64,000 nt of DNA from an uncultured Bacilli bacterium (GCA_947624045.1 CANQIL010000005.1:1-64000); one strand, 5' to 3'. Counted from the first letter of the stretch, positions 18,015-28,883 are shown. The notes: generated from the sequence alone by a model not told the origin. Numbers and translations: made by a program.

Positions 18015-19805
18015 ATGAGTAAAATTCAAGTAATGGATGATGTTTTAGCTAACAAGATTGCGGCTGGAGAAGTCGTTGAAAAGACGATGAATGTTGTTAA
18101 AGAGTTAGTTGAAAACGCTATTGATGCTAAAAGTACAGAGATAAGTATTAAATTAATTGATTCAGGTGTTAAAGAAATAGAAGTTAGTGATAATGGCATA
18201 GGTATGGATGAAGAAGATGCCAAGCTTGCTTTTTTACGTCACGCTACTTCTAAATTAAAAAAATTGGATGATTTATTTTATATCTCATCTTTAGGTTTTC
18301 GTGGTGAAGCTTTACCATCTATTGCTTCGGTTTCAAATGTTGTCTTAAAAACATCGGATGGTGAAGTAGGAACCCTTTTAACTTTAAATGGTGGCAAAGA
18401 CATGCAGATTTCTCGTAGTGATCTACAACAAGGTACTACTGTTATAGTAAAAGATTTATTTTATAATACACCGGTACGCCTAAAATATTTAAAAAATCTT
18501 TATATAGAATTAGCTAATATAGTTGACTATGTAAATAAAATGGCTCTTTCTTATCCTCATATTAAATTTTTATTACAAAATAATGATAAAGTACTTCTTA
18601 ATACCGATGGTAGTGGCGACTTATTAAAAGTAATTTATGAAATATATGGCGTAGATGTAACAAAAAAAATGGCTCCTATTTCGGGAGAAAATGATGATTA
18701 TTATATAAGTGGCTATATATCTTATCCAGAGGTTACTAAGAGTAATCGTAGTTCTATTACAACTCTTGTTAATGGACGGGTTATTAAAAATAATGAATTA
18801 AATAAAATTATCGTTGATTGTTATCATACGTATATTCCTAAAGATAAGTATCCCATCATTGTTTTAAATATTGATGTTGATCCTATCTTAGTAGATATAA
18901 ATATTCATCCGACTAAAATGGATATTAAGTTTTCGAAGATGGATACTTTAAAAGAGATTATTTCTAAATTAATAACAGATAAATTAAAAACGTTACTTTT
19001 AATACCTAATGCAACTGTTAGAAATACTTCTAGTGTTAATGAAGTTAGTAGAGAAATTAATTATCATGAAGCAGAAAAGAATTATGATAAACCTAGTTAT
19101 GAAGAGCTAAAGTTAGACTTTTCTGTTAAGGAAGATGAAGTGCCTTATGAAAAAGTAGCTGATACTACTGATGAAGTTCCTGAAGAAACCGAAGAAGCTG
19201 TAGAAGAAGAAAAAGAAGTTTATCGTATTAAAGAAATGACACCGCGAGGTATTGTTTATTTAACTTATATAATTGCCGAAAATGAAGATGGTATGTATAT
19301 AATAGATCAACATGCGGCGGCTGAACGTATCAATTATGAAAAAGTCTTAAAAGCTCTAAAGGAAAAAGTTGTTATAATAGATTTATTAGTACCTGTAAAA
19401 ATAGAACTACCCGCTAATGAATTTATTATTTTAAAAGAACATTTTTCTTTGCTTGAAGAGTATGGTTTTCAAGCTTCGGAATTTGGTCTTAATACCGTTA
19501 TAATAAGAACGCATCCTAGTTGGATTAAGGATGATGAAGCTGATGAATGTATTCGTAAAGTAGTTGATATAATTATTTCTAAAGAAGGCTTTAATTTTGA
19601 TGAGTTTGTCTGGAGAATGGCTGCTACCCAAGCCTGTCGCATGTCGATTAAAGCTAATGATTTTATTTCTTATGATGAACAAGTATATCTCTTAAATGAA
19701 TTACGTAAGTGTGAAAATCCTTTTACTTGTCCTCATGGTAGACCTACTATTATTACTTATACTAAGTATGATTTAGAAAAATTATTTAAAAGAAGTCTTG
19801 ATTAA
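18015..19805 (+). CDS. mutL: DNA mismatch repair protein MutL
   Basis: 'IAAGEVVEKTMNVVKELVENAIDAKSTEI', 'GFRGEALPSIASV', C-terminal 'CPHGRPTII'. Confidence 0.97.
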   Translation: MSKIQVMDDVLANKIAAGEVVEKTMNVVKELVENAIDAKSTEISIKLIDSGVKEIEVSDNGIGMDEEDAKLAFLRHATSKLKKLDDLFYISSLGFRGEALPSIASVSNVVLKTSDGEVGTLLTLNGGKDMQISRSDLQQGTTVIVKDLFYNTPVRLKYLKNLYIELANIVDYVNKMALSYPHIKFLLQNNDKVLLNTDGSGDLLKVIYEIYGVDVTKKMAPISGENDDYYISGYISYPEVTKSNRSSITTLVNGRVIKNNELNKIIVDCYHTYIPKDKYPIIVLNIDVDPILVDINIHPTKMDIKFSKMDTLKEIISKLITDKLKTLLLIPNATVRNTSSVNEVSREINYHEAEKNYDKPSYEELKLDFSVKEDEVPYEKVADTTDEVPEETEEAVEEEKEVYRIKEMTPRGIVYLTYIIAENEDGMYIIDQHAAAERINYEKVLKALKEKVVIIDLLVPVKIELPANEFIILKEHFSLLEEYGFQASEFGLNTVIIRTHPSWIKDDEADECIRKVVDIIISKEGFNFDEFVWRMAATQACRMSIKANDFISYDEQVYLLNELRKCENPFTCPHGRPTIITYTKYDLEKLFKRSLD

Positions 19806-20691
19806 AGAAGTTGATGATATGAAACAAATAATTGTTATTGTAGGGCCAACAGGTGTTGGTAAAACTAAGTTAAGTATTGAATTAGCTAAGAAGTTAGATG
19901 CCGAAATTATTAATGGCGACTCGGTAAGTATTTATAAAGAGCTAAATATTGGTAGTGCTAAACCAACTCGCAAAGAACAAGGTGAAGTTAAGCATCATCT
20001 AGTCGATGTTTGCTCGGTTACTGATTATTATTCAGTTTATAATTACCAACAAGATGTTAGAAAGCTCCTAAATAATTCTAATAAGAAAATGATAATAGTA
20101 GGGGGAACCGGACTTTACATAAAAGCTAGTTTATATGACTATGTTTTTTCTAAAGAAGAAAAAGAGGCATCTTACAAAAAACTATCTAATTCAGAACTTA
20201 TTTTAAAAATAAAAGCTTTTGGTAAAGATATAGAAATGCCTCATTTAAATAATAGACAACGTCTAGAAGGCCTACTTAGAAAATTAGAAAATAATGAAGA
20301 ATTTACTACTAATAAAGATAAAGCTCTTTATGATTTCACAGTAATTGGCCTAACTACTGATAGAAATTATTTATATGAAAGAATTAATAATAGAGTAGAT
20401 ACTATGTTTAAAAGTGGCTTATTAGAAGAAGTAGCCTCTTTACAAGATAAATATAGTAACTCTCGTGTTTTAAATACCGCTATAGGTTATAAAGAATTTA
20501 TTCCTTATTTTAATAATACTTCTACTTTAGAAGAAGTTAAAGAAAAGATAAAACTAAATAGTAGACATTATGCTAAAAGACAATATACTTTTTTTAATAA
20601 TCAATTTAATGTTAATTGGTTTAATGTTAACTTTGATGATTTTGATAAAACTATTTATGAAGTTTTAGAATTCTTAACAAAAGAAATTTAA
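19798..20691 (+). CDS. miaA: tRNA dimethylallyltransferase
   Basis: 'VIVGPTGVGKTKLSIELAKKLDAEIINGDSVSIYKELNIGSAKPT'. Confidence 0.95.
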   Translation: MIKEVDDMKQIIVIVGPTGVGKTKLSIELAKKLDAEIINGDSVSIYKELNIGSAKPTRKEQGEVKHHLVDVCSVTDYYSVYNYQQDVRKLLNNSNKKMIIVGGTGLYIKASLYDYVFSKEEKEASYKKLSNSELILKIKAFGKDIEMPHLNNRQRLEGLLRKLENNEEFTTNKDKALYDFTVIGLTTDRNYLYERINNRVDTMFKSGLLEEVASLQDKYSNSRVLNTAIGYKEFIPYFNNTSTLEEVKEKIKLNSRHYAKRQYTFFNNQFNVNWFNVNFDDFDKTIYEVLEFLTKEI

Positions 20692-20779
20692 TATAAGCTA
20701 TTATAGCTTTTTTTGTTGAGGTTGCAATTTCCTCATAAATGTGCTATAATAGGTGCCGAATGTGAAAAGAGGGGTTAAT

Positions 20780-21742
20780 ATGGACTTTGTTAAAGTTAAT
20801 TTAGATAATATTAATTTAAATGAATTATTATCTATAATGGATAAAAATCATAGTATTGCTAAACGTAAAAGTGAAGAAATAGTTAATATGAATAACTATA
20901 GTAATGAAAAAATAGTTGAAAAAGAAGAAAAAGTCGAATGTGTATCTAATAAAGCTAAAACACAAGAAATAGCCCAAGTAGATGAAGCATTTGAATTAGC
21001 TATAAAAGAATATTTAAAAGAACTAAATAAGTTAACTTTAGATAATATAGATGAAAAAATACTTACTATATTACCAGATAAAAGTAATTATGAATTTGAA
21101 AGAATTATTTATCGTTTACAATTAGAAGTATTAAAAAGCATCAATGAGTTAGAAGAATTCATGGAAGAGGCAAGTCTTACTGATGATGATAGAGATGCTT
21201 TTGATTTAGAAAAAGACTTAGAAGAAAAGAAGTTAGCTTATTTAAAAAATGCACTAGTAAATGAAGAAGAAAAAGATGAGAAAGTTGAAAATACTTTAAT
21301 ATTTGTACCAACAACAGGTGGAAATATTAGAGTACTAAATGAACTTGAAAAAATGCCAATGGAATATTATGAAGCTTTTTTAGACTTACTTTTATCAATA
21401 AAAGATGGAACGTTTAAAAATTCAAGACACTTTATTAATAATGCCAATTTATCAGGAATTAGAGAAGTAAAAGGCTTTCAAACGAGAATTCTTTATGAAA
21501 GACTAGCTAAAAATAAATATGCCATAATTACAGCGTTTATTAAAAAGACTAATGTTGATAGAGGCTATCTAGAGTCAATTTATCAAAAGACAAAGGATTA
21601 CTTTTCTGTAAAGGAAAATATAAAAGCTTTACTTGATAATGAAGAGTTTTTACAAATGAATAAAGAGTATGAAGAAGAGATATATAACTTATTAAAAGGC
21701 TCTAATAATAAAGCTAAAGAGAAGGAAAAACAATATGAATAG
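20780..21742 (+). CDS. hypothetical protein with C-terminal RelE/HigB-like segment
   Basis: 'LSGIREVKGFQTRILYERLAKNKYAIITAFIKKT' resembles HigB/Gp49-type toxin core; acidic/helical N-terminal region. Start taken at ATG 20780. Confidence 0.55.
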   Translation: MDFVKVNLDNINLNELLSIMDKNHSIAKRKSEEIVNMNNYSNEKIVEKEEKVECVSNKAKTQEIAQVDEAFELAIKEYLKELNKLTLDNIDEKILTILPDKSNYEFERIIYRLQLEVLKSINELEEFMEEASLTDDDRDAFDLEKDLEEKKLAYLKNALVNEEEKDEKVENTLIFVPTTGGNIRVLNELEKMPMEYYEAFLDLLLSIKDGTFKNSRHFINNANLSGIREVKGFQTRILYERLAKNKYAIITAFIKKTNVDRGYLESIYQKTKDYFSVKENIKALLDNEEFLQMNKEYEEEIYNLLKGSNNKAKEKEKQYE

Positions 21743-23582
21743 TAAAGAAGAATTAATAAAAAAATTAGACCAAGAAATAGAAGAGTTAGAAGACCAAAAA
21801 AAGGCAAATGATGATTTAAATAATTTTGTTCATAAGTTTTGTTTGGAAAATGCTAATTTACGAGTTAGTGATTTTGATAATTTAGATGTTTATAATTTTT
21901 TAGTTTTACATTTTTTAGCGATGCGAAATGATTTAACTCTTGAAGGAACTAAAGAAATACTTATTCCAATAAAAGAGATAATTCAAAAAATCCCTTTACC
22001 AATAAGTATACAAGATTTATTTTTAAATTTAGATTGTGCAGTTACTTTAAGTAATGTTGATACCGTAAAGGAACTTTTACAATTAAAGGACTTTGAACAG
22101 GCAGAAAGAGATGATAAAAAGAAGCGAAAAATAGATTTTAGAGTAGTTGATTATGTTATTTCAGCAATTAATATTATAGATAGTTTTAAACTAGATAAAG
22201 ATAATGTACAAAAAATAATTGATTTATTTTTTAAATATAATTATGAAATGACTGTTTTTATAAATGTTGTTTGTATTACTAAATTAGTTGATTTAATTAA
22301 AACTAAAAGTGCAATGGGTCTACTTAGTGAAAAAAGGCCTGATAAATTAGAGGAATTTATTAAATCTAAATCACATACAGAGTATTTAGAAGAACAACTT
22401 AAAAAATTATTTGATTTCGAAAAGCAAATTCAAAAAAAAGAAAGTATTCGTATATCAAAATTACAAAAGAAACAAGATGATTTAAAAGACTTTATTAATG
22501 AATTAGATATTAACGATGATGTAGAAATAACAGAATATCGTAGTTTATTAGAAAAAATAAATGAAAAATTTAGGTTAGATGCTTTAAAAGTTATATATGA
22601 GCATAACGAAGCTATTTATGAAAATATTGCCAAAGAACATGGTAATTTATTAGAAGATAAGAAAATAAAATATCAAAATCTTTTAGCTAAATATGGACTA
22701 AAACAAGAAAGTTTGAAATTAGAAAAACTAATAAATATAGATTATATGGAGTTAGAAAATAGTTTAGAAATACTTAGTAAGTTTGAACTTACTGAGCAAA
22801 CTTTAGTATATATTATTGAAAATGCTAAATATGAAGATATAAAAAAAATAAATTCTTATTTTGATAGAGGTATTTTAAATAAAAAGTTTATAAGAAATAA
22901 TTATTTGATATTTATAAGTAATAGTAATGAAAATACTAATCTACTTAAAAATATTGAATTACTTGAACAAGAAAATATTAATCCTAATAACTTTGCTTTA
23001 TCAGCTAAAATACTATTAATTGATTATAAATTATTTTTTAAAAATGTTATGATACTAAAAGAATATAACCTATTAACTAGTATAAAAACAACTCAAAGCT
23101 ATAACTTCTTACAAGATGAAAATTTAACTTTAAAAATAGATAAGCTTTTAGAACTTGGTATGGAGAAATTTTTAGAAGAAAATCTAGGACTACTTAATAG
23201 TAAAAATATTGATAGATTATATATTTTAAGAGAATTAAATATACCTATTGAAAATATAGAACAGTTAAAAGAATTTTTGAAATTAAAAAAATTCTATGTA
23301 CCTGATGATAAGATATTTGCTTATGTTTTTACTAAGAAAAACTTTAATGAATCTTTAGAAAAAGACTATACTATTGATTTAGATAAGTATACGAAAACAA
23401 GTAGAACTTTAGATATAAATGGTGTTATATTTTCTAAAAATAAAGTTAAAAGAAAGCTAGTATCTAATAGTTATAATGATGTAAGATGCGCTTTATATAG
23501 TGATATTTATTTATCAAATGATGAATATGACTTAGTAGAAGCAGCCCTAGATAATGATAAAGAATATACTTATAAGATATAA
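21735..23582 (+). CDS. hypothetical helical protein overlapping upstream gene
   Basis: 615-aa ORF, 8-bp overlap with upstream stop; coiled-coil and helical-repeat-like segments. Confidence 0.7.
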   Translation: MNSKEELIKKLDQEIEELEDQKKANDDLNNFVHKFCLENANLRVSDFDNLDVYNFLVLHFLAMRNDLTLEGTKEILIPIKEIIQKIPLPISIQDLFLNLDCAVTLSNVDTVKELLQLKDFEQAERDDKKKRKIDFRVVDYVISAINIIDSFKLDKDNVQKIIDLFFKYNYEMTVFINVVCITKLVDLIKTKSAMGLLSEKRPDKLEEFIKSKSHTEYLEEQLKKLFDFEKQIQKKESIRISKLQKKQDDLKDFINELDINDDVEITEYRSLLEKINEKFRLDALKVIYEHNEAIYENIAKEHGNLLEDKKIKYQNLLAKYGLKQESLKLEKLINIDYMELENSLEILSKFELTEQTLVYIIENAKYEDIKKINSYFDRGILNKKFIRNNYLIFISNSNENTNLLKNIELLEQENINPNNFALSAKILLIDYKLFFKNVMILKEYNLLTSIKTTQSYNFLQDENLTLKIDKLLELGMEKFLEENLGLLNSKNIDRLYILRELNIPIENIEQLKEFLKLKKFYVPDDKIFAYVFTKKNFNESLEKDYTIDLDKYTKTSRTLDINGVIFSKNKVKRKLVSNSYNDVRCALYSDIYLSNDEYDLVEAALDNDKEYTYKI

Positions 23583-23654
23583 GACTTTTTCCTTTTTAAG
23601 TCTTTTTTCTTTTGATTTTTTGCGTTATACTTATCTTTAGAAAGAAGGGTAATT

Positions 23655-24686
23655 ATGATAAAACCAGAAAAATTAAAAAAAGGGGATAAGGTTGCGATTG
23701 TTAGCTTATCAACAGGATTATTAGGAGAAGATAGTTTAATTCATAAATACTATATAGCAAAAGAAAGATTAGAAAAAGACTTTGGCTTAGAAGTTGTTAC
23801 TATGGAAAATACTTTAAAAGGAATAGCTTATTTATATGAACATCCAGAAAGGCGGGCTAAGGATTTAATGGATGCTTTTAAAGATAAAAGTATTAAGGGT
23901 ATTTTTTGTGCCATAGGTGGCAATGATACGATAAGATTGCTTCCCTATATTGACTTTGATGTAATTAAAAATAATCCGAAAATATTTATGGGTTATTCGG
24001 ATACAACAGTTAATCATTTTATGTTGCAAAAAGCAGGATTAGTTTCTTATTATGGACCATCTATTATGTGTGAAATAGCTGATTATGGTAAAATGCCTGA
24101 TAATGTTAAAAAGGCGATTACAAATATATTATTTAATGATAGTGCTAACTTAGAAATAGAGTCTTGCGAGTATTGGTCAGATGACTTTGTACCTTGGCAA
24201 GAAGAAAATATTAATAAAGTAAAGAAAATGAAAAAAGAAGAACATGGTTATGAAATATTGCAGGGTAATGGTAAAGTGGCAGGCTCTTTAATTGGTGGTT
24301 GTATTGATGTTTTTCCTGTCATTAATGGAACATCTCTTTGGCCTGAAAAAAAGGCTTGGCAAGATAAAATACTACTACTTGAAACTAGTGATGAAGAAAT
24401 AAATCCTGATTTATTACTTTTATATTTAAGAAACTTAGGAGCTCAAGGAATACTTGATGTTATAAAGGGTATTATTGTTGGTAAGCCTCATAATGAAAAG
24501 TATTATGAAGAATATAAAGAAGTTTATAAAAAAGTCTTAAAAGAATATAATCAAAGTACTTTACCAGTTATTTATAATGTTAATATTGGACATGCTTTTT
24601 TTACAGGAATCCTACCTTTAGGTATAAATATAGAGATAGACTGTCAAGAAAAAAAGCTAACTCTTATGGAGTCAGCAACCAACTAG
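23655..24686 (+). CDS. S66 family peptidase (LD-carboxypeptidase / MccF-like)
   Basis: 'GDKVAIVSLSTG', 'GIFCAIGGNDTIRLLPYIDFDVIKNNPKIFMGYSDTTV', 'GSLIGGCIDVF'. Confidence 0.92.
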   Translation: MIKPEKLKKGDKVAIVSLSTGLLGEDSLIHKYYIAKERLEKDFGLEVVTMENTLKGIAYLYEHPERRAKDLMDAFKDKSIKGIFCAIGGNDTIRLLPYIDFDVIKNNPKIFMGYSDTTVNHFMLQKAGLVSYYGPSIMCEIADYGKMPDNVKKAITNILFNDSANLEIESCEYWSDDFVPWQEENINKVKKMKKEEHGYEILQGNGKVAGSLIGGCIDVFPVINGTSLWPEKKAWQDKILLLETSDEEINPDLLLLYLRNLGAQGILDVIKGIIVGKPHNEKYYEEYKEVYKKVLKEYNQSTLPVIYNVNIGHAFFTGILPLGINIEIDCQEKKLTLMESATN

Positions 24687-24700
24687 GCCTTAGGCCTTTT

Positions 24701-25159
24701 TTAGTTTAAGATAAATATTCCTATAGTAAGATAACTTGCGAATAAAATCCAAGCCATATAGAAATAATTTAGATAAGCAGATATTTTTACTTTGTCTTTG
24801 AAAAGTCTTATCATATATAAAACTAATAAGTCTAGTAAGATAATCCATAGTATAGATATAAAACGCCATTTCAAAACAAAGAAGATTATTGACCAAAGTA
24901 AATTTACAAATAATTGAATGTAATAAACTTTTGACTCATATGAGTAATTATAAGTAATTTTTTTACGAAAAATATAGTAAGATATGCCCATAAGTAGATA
25001 AATAATACTCCAAGCAATTGGGAAAAATATTTTAGGAGGTGCAAGGGGAGGTTTTACTAAAGTAGAATAGTCCATAAAATTAGAAATTAATAGTCCAACT
25101 AAGGAACCAAGTACTAAAGGTAAAAATATATAGTAAATATTTTTTAATATTTTATTCAT
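24701..25159 (-). CDS. TspO/MBR family protein
   Basis: 'LVKPPLAPPKIFFPIAWSIIYLLMGISYYIF' TspO signature. Confidence 0.9.
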   Translation of the reverse strand: MNKILKNIYYIFLPLVLGSLVGLLISNFMDYSTLVKPPLAPPKIFFPIAWSIIYLLMGISYYIFRKKITYNYSYESKVYYIQLFVNLLWSIIFFVLKWRFISILWIILLDLLVLYMIRLFKDKVKISAYLNYFYMAWILFASYLTIGIFILN

Positions 25160-25250
25160 TTAATCATCCTTTCTTACTTTATTTTATGTCTAAATATGTT
25201 AAATATACTTTTCTTTTGCCAAAAAATAGTATAAAATAAAAATAGTTAAT

Positions 25251-25326
25251 GCCGATTTAGCTCAGTTGGTAGAGCAACTCATTCGTAATGAGTAGGTCGA
25301 AGGTTCAAGTCCTTTAATCGGCACCA
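25251..25326 (+). tRNA. tRNA-Thr (anticodon CGT), CCA encoded
   Basis: Cloverleaf GCCGATT..GCTC..GAGC..ACTCA-TTCGTAA-TGAGT..TTCAAGT..AATCGGC ACCA. Confidence 0.93.
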
Positions 25327-25336
25327 GATTGATTTT

Positions 25337-25375
25337 ACTCGAGCTTTTAAATTAATTGATAAGTTCGAGTTTTAT
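25337..25375 (+). terminator. Terminator downstream of tRNA-Thr
   Basis: ACTCGAgCTT...AAGtTCGAGT followed by TTTT. Confidence 0.6.
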
Positions 25376-25421
25376 TATATAATAATTTATGGTACAATAT
25401 ATGCCAAGGAAGTGAATTAGT

Positions 25422-26264
25422 ATGTCAGATTACCCAAAAGTTATTGAAGTTCAATTTCATAATAAATGTAATTCAAATTGTTTGATTTGTCCGTACAAGG
25501 ATATGGATTATTCTTACGAGAGTATGACTGATGAATTATTTGAAAAACTATTAGATGAAATTGATGAAAGTAAATTAAAACGAATAATACCTTATTTAAA
25601 TAATGAGCCTTTTTTAGATAAAAGATTTATAGATAAGGTAAAGAAAATTAGAAATAAATTTAATAAAGTCGAAATTGAGATATCATCAAATGTTTCTATG
25701 ATAAAGGAAGAAGATATTATAGAAATGTGCAAGCTTAATATTACAGAATTAAGATTAAGTGTCTTTGGATTTGAAAAAGAAACGTACAATAGAATGATGC
25801 CATGTTTAAATTATGAAAAAACATTTGAAAAATTGAAAATGATAAGTAATAAAATGAAAAATTCCGATACTATTATTTCGATAGTTATGATAGATAATGG
25901 TGAAATAAATGAGCAAGAGTTTATAAATATGGAAAATATGTGCAATGAATTAGGATTTAAATTTGAAAGATGGGGATTTTTAGATAGAAGTAATAATGTA
26001 ACATATAAATCTAATAATATCTATAACGAAAATGTATATTATTGCGAACAGAATAGACCATTAGAAAGAATGCATATACTATCTGATGGAAGAGTTATAT
26101 TTTGTTGCCAAGATTGGTCTCATTCATTAGTTGTTGGTAATATAAATACTAATACAATTAGTGAAGTTTGGAATAGTGACATATATAATAATGCAAGAAA
26201 TTCATTATACGATAAAGAAAAAGATAGTCCTATGATTTGTAAAAAGTGTAAATTAGGTCATTAA
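25422..26264 (+). CDS. Radical SAM/SPASM domain protein
   Basis: 'HNKCNSNCLICPY' CxxxCxxC; C-terminal 'ILSDGRVIFCCQDWSHSLVVGNI...EVWNS...MICKKCKLGH'. Confidence 0.9.
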   Translation: MSDYPKVIEVQFHNKCNSNCLICPYKDMDYSYESMTDELFEKLLDEIDESKLKRIIPYLNNEPFLDKRFIDKVKKIRNKFNKVEIEISSNVSMIKEEDIIEMCKLNITELRLSVFGFEKETYNRMMPCLNYEKTFEKLKMISNKMKNSDTIISIVMIDNGEINEQEFINMENMCNELGFKFERWGFLDRSNNVTYKSNNIYNENVYYCEQNRPLERMHILSDGRVIFCCQDWSHSLVVGNINTNTISEVWNSDIYNNARNSLYDKEKDSPMICKKCKLGH

Positions 26265-26274
26265 AGGAGTAGTT

Positions 26275-27750
26275 ATGAATAAAATTGGAATTTGCTATTT
26301 TAGAAGTTTGTATTCACAATCAGCTTGTTCTTTATCAGTTGGTAAAGTATCAGATTATTTATTGAATAGAGGATATAAAACTAATTTATTTTTATTGAAA
26401 AAAGATGATTATGTTTCACTAATTACTAAATATAATAAGATTATGGAAAATGATATTATTATTTATAAAACTAATTATAAAGATTTTGAATATGGAATTC
26501 GCCTATTTGAAAATATGTGTAGAAAATATAATAAAAATATTTATTTAACAGGTCCCTTTGCAATAATGAATAAAGATAGAATTATAAAAAAATATCCTTT
26601 TGTTACAGATGTGATTGATATTCAAAATAGTGAAGAAATTAATCAAATTTTCTCTGACTTAGGAAATAAAGTTAAAAAGGATAGTGTTATTTGTGGAGTA
26701 GATCGAGAAATAGATATTCAGGAAAAAGGACATTATATAAATTTAGAAGCATCTACAGGTTGTATTTATAATTGTGCATTTTGCCATATAAAACTAATGA
26801 ATTATACTAAAACAGAAAAGAAAATTGAACTAGTAATAAATGAAATAGAACAATTACATAATAAGTTAGGAAAAAATTACTTTATATTTAATGATAGTGT
26901 TTTTTGGAAAAACAACAATGATAATGAAAGAATTGAAACATTTATAAAGCTTTTAAAAGAAAAAAATCTTAATATTTATTTTATGATTTATTTGTCATTA
27001 GCTGGGAAGATTAGCGATGAATTATTAAAAAAATTAAAAGAAGTTGGTTTAATACGAGTTTTCTTTGGTGTAGAAAATGTTTCTAAAAATTTTTCGATAC
27101 AAAATAATAAATATATTTCAGATGTTGATGCTGAGAATTTTATAAATAAGTTAGAAAATTTGAATATTAGTTATCATATTGGATTTATGTTGTTCAGTAA
27201 AGAAACAAAATATGATGAATTGCAAGAAAATATTGATTTTCTTTATAAAATTAAAAAATTATTTAGACCAGGTATGCTAGTTGAAAAAATGAGAATATTG
27301 CCTAATTCTAAAGACGCAAAGTATTTATATAATGATGAAAATAACATTGATCAAGCCTATAATTATATAATTGATGACTCCAAAGTTGAAAAATTTTATA
27401 TAATTATTAACCAATTATTTTCAAATATCAACATTAGAAATTTTGAACAATTTTTTTCTGGGATAAAGATAGGATTGACTATTATTAAAAGAGAAAATTT
27501 AATAAATGATTATATTGAATATGAAAAAAAATATAATAATACTTTGAATTATATCAATGATGGTGTTTTTAAGATTCTATCGAAAATGTTAAAGAAATTA
27601 GAACTAACAGAAGCAGAAATCGCAGAAATAAAAAATCTATATTCTATTGCTGAAGCAAATTATATTGAATTTATGAGTTATTTAAAGAATCATAATAAGA
27701 ATATTTATGAAACAATACCTCATGGAACAGAGGATTTAAATATATGGTAA
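26275..27750 (+). CDS. Radical SAM protein of B12-binding (BchE-like) architecture
   Basis: 'EASTGCIYNCAFCHIKLM' CxxxCxxC; N-terminal Rossmann/B12-binding-like region; 'LKEVGLIRVFFGVENVS'. Confidence 0.82.
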   Translation: MNKIGICYFRSLYSQSACSLSVGKVSDYLLNRGYKTNLFLLKKDDYVSLITKYNKIMENDIIIYKTNYKDFEYGIRLFENMCRKYNKNIYLTGPFAIMNKDRIIKKYPFVTDVIDIQNSEEINQIFSDLGNKVKKDSVICGVDREIDIQEKGHYINLEASTGCIYNCAFCHIKLMNYTKTEKKIELVINEIEQLHNKLGKNYFIFNDSVFWKNNNDNERIETFIKLLKEKNLNIYFMIYLSLAGKISDELLKKLKEVGLIRVFFGVENVSKNFSIQNNKYISDVDAENFINKLENLNISYHIGFMLFSKETKYDELQENIDFLYKIKKLFRPGMLVEKMRILPNSKDAKYLYNDENNIDQAYNYIIDDSKVEKFYIIINQLFSNINIRNFEQFFSGIKIGLTIIKRENLINDYIEYEKKYNNTLNYINDGVFKILSKMLKKLELTEAEIAEIKNLYSIAEANYIEFMSYLKNHNKNIYETIPHGTEDLNIW

Positions 27751-28883
27751 TTGGCATAGAGGGTAACGTACATGTTGGCAAAACAACATATATAAAGAAT
27801 AATTTTAGTAAGTTTAATATAATAGCAGAAACTGAATTTAAAAAGGATTTGAATGATTTTGACAGACAACTATATTACATAGAAAGTGAGATAGAAAAGA
27901 AAAAAAGATTAGATGATGATACAGTTTTAGATAGAACAATTATATCGACAATACTTTATACTTTTTATACAGAAACTTTAAATTTAGCCGAAAAAAATAA
28001 AATAATGGAGATTATAAATGAAAATCTTGATAAAGATAAAATGATTATTCCATCACTTGTTCATTTAATTATTTATCCGTATAAGCTAATTTCTTTAAAT
28101 CATTTAAAGCTAATGAAAGAAAAAGGAACGCAAAATAGCTTAGTTGATTATAACTATTACTTACACTATTCATTATTCTTTTCTAATTGTTATTATGCAA
28201 TTAATAATATATTAAGTACTGAAGATTATAGACAAATAATATCATATAACTCGGATATTTTTAAAAATATTACTAGTCCTAAAATGTCTAGTAGTAAAAT
28301 TTTACTTGATGGTTGTCCTGCGATTGGAAAATCAACAATAGGTATGTATCAAAAGAAATATGAATATATAAAAGAGTTTAAATATAAAAAATATACATTA
28401 AATGATTATTCAAATCAAATAAATAGTATTATCGAAAGAGTAGAAGTTTTAAATAAAGAAAATATTTTATTAGATACAAGTTTTTTAATGGGAATAACTC
28501 ATTTGTTTTACAATAAAACAACTACAAAAAAATTAAAATTAAAGATGATCGATGAAATTATGAAGAATATAGTTTTAAATAATTATATAACTGGAATATT
28601 TTATTTGGTTTTAGATAAACAAAAGATTATTGAAAGAAAGAATATGGATAAGAAAAAAGAAAGAAAACATTTTTTTGACAATCTTAATTATTTAGATATG
28701 GAAATAAATTTTTATAAAGTTTTGCATAAGAGGTTAGGTTTAATGTCCAATATTAGTTTTATTGATGCTTCTCAAAGTGTTGATGAATTGGTTAATATTA
28801 TTGAAAATCACAATGATAAGCCATTGATGTTGATAGATTTATTTTACGAGATAAAAGAAGCAATCAAAGAAGGTGAATTATAA
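27744..28883 (+). CDS. Tandem P-loop (deoxynucleoside/thymidylate-kinase-like) protein
   Basis: Two Walker A motifs 'GNVHVGKTT' and 'GCPAIGKST' in one polypeptide, each followed by a 'LDRT'/'LDTS' motif. Confidence 0.75.
   Translation: MVIGIEGNVHVGKTTYIKNNFSKFNIIAETEFKKDLNDFDRQLYYIESEIEKKKRLDDDTVLDRTIISTILYTFYTETLNLAEKNKIMEIINENLDKDKMIIPSLVHLIIYPYKLISLNHLKLMKEKGTQNSLVDYNYYLHYSLFFSNCYYAINNILSTEDYRQIISYNSDIFKNITSPKMSSSKILLDGCPAIGKSTIGMYQKKYEYIKEFKYKKYTLNDYSNQINSIIERVEVLNKENILLDTSFLMGITHLFYNKTTTKKLKLKMIDEIMKNIVLNNYITGIFYLVLDKQKIIERKNMDKKKERKHFFDNLNYLDMEINFYKVLHKRLGLMSNISFIDASQSVDELVNIIENHNDKPLMLIDLFYEIKEAIKEGEL

Noticed and set aside
25422-26264. Prokaryotic viperin (radical SAM next to a nucleotide kinase)
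   Set aside because: The protein has a SPASM-type cysteine-rich C-terminus and lacks the viperin-type N/C-terminal motifs I know. The neighbouring kinase is suggestive but not sufficient.
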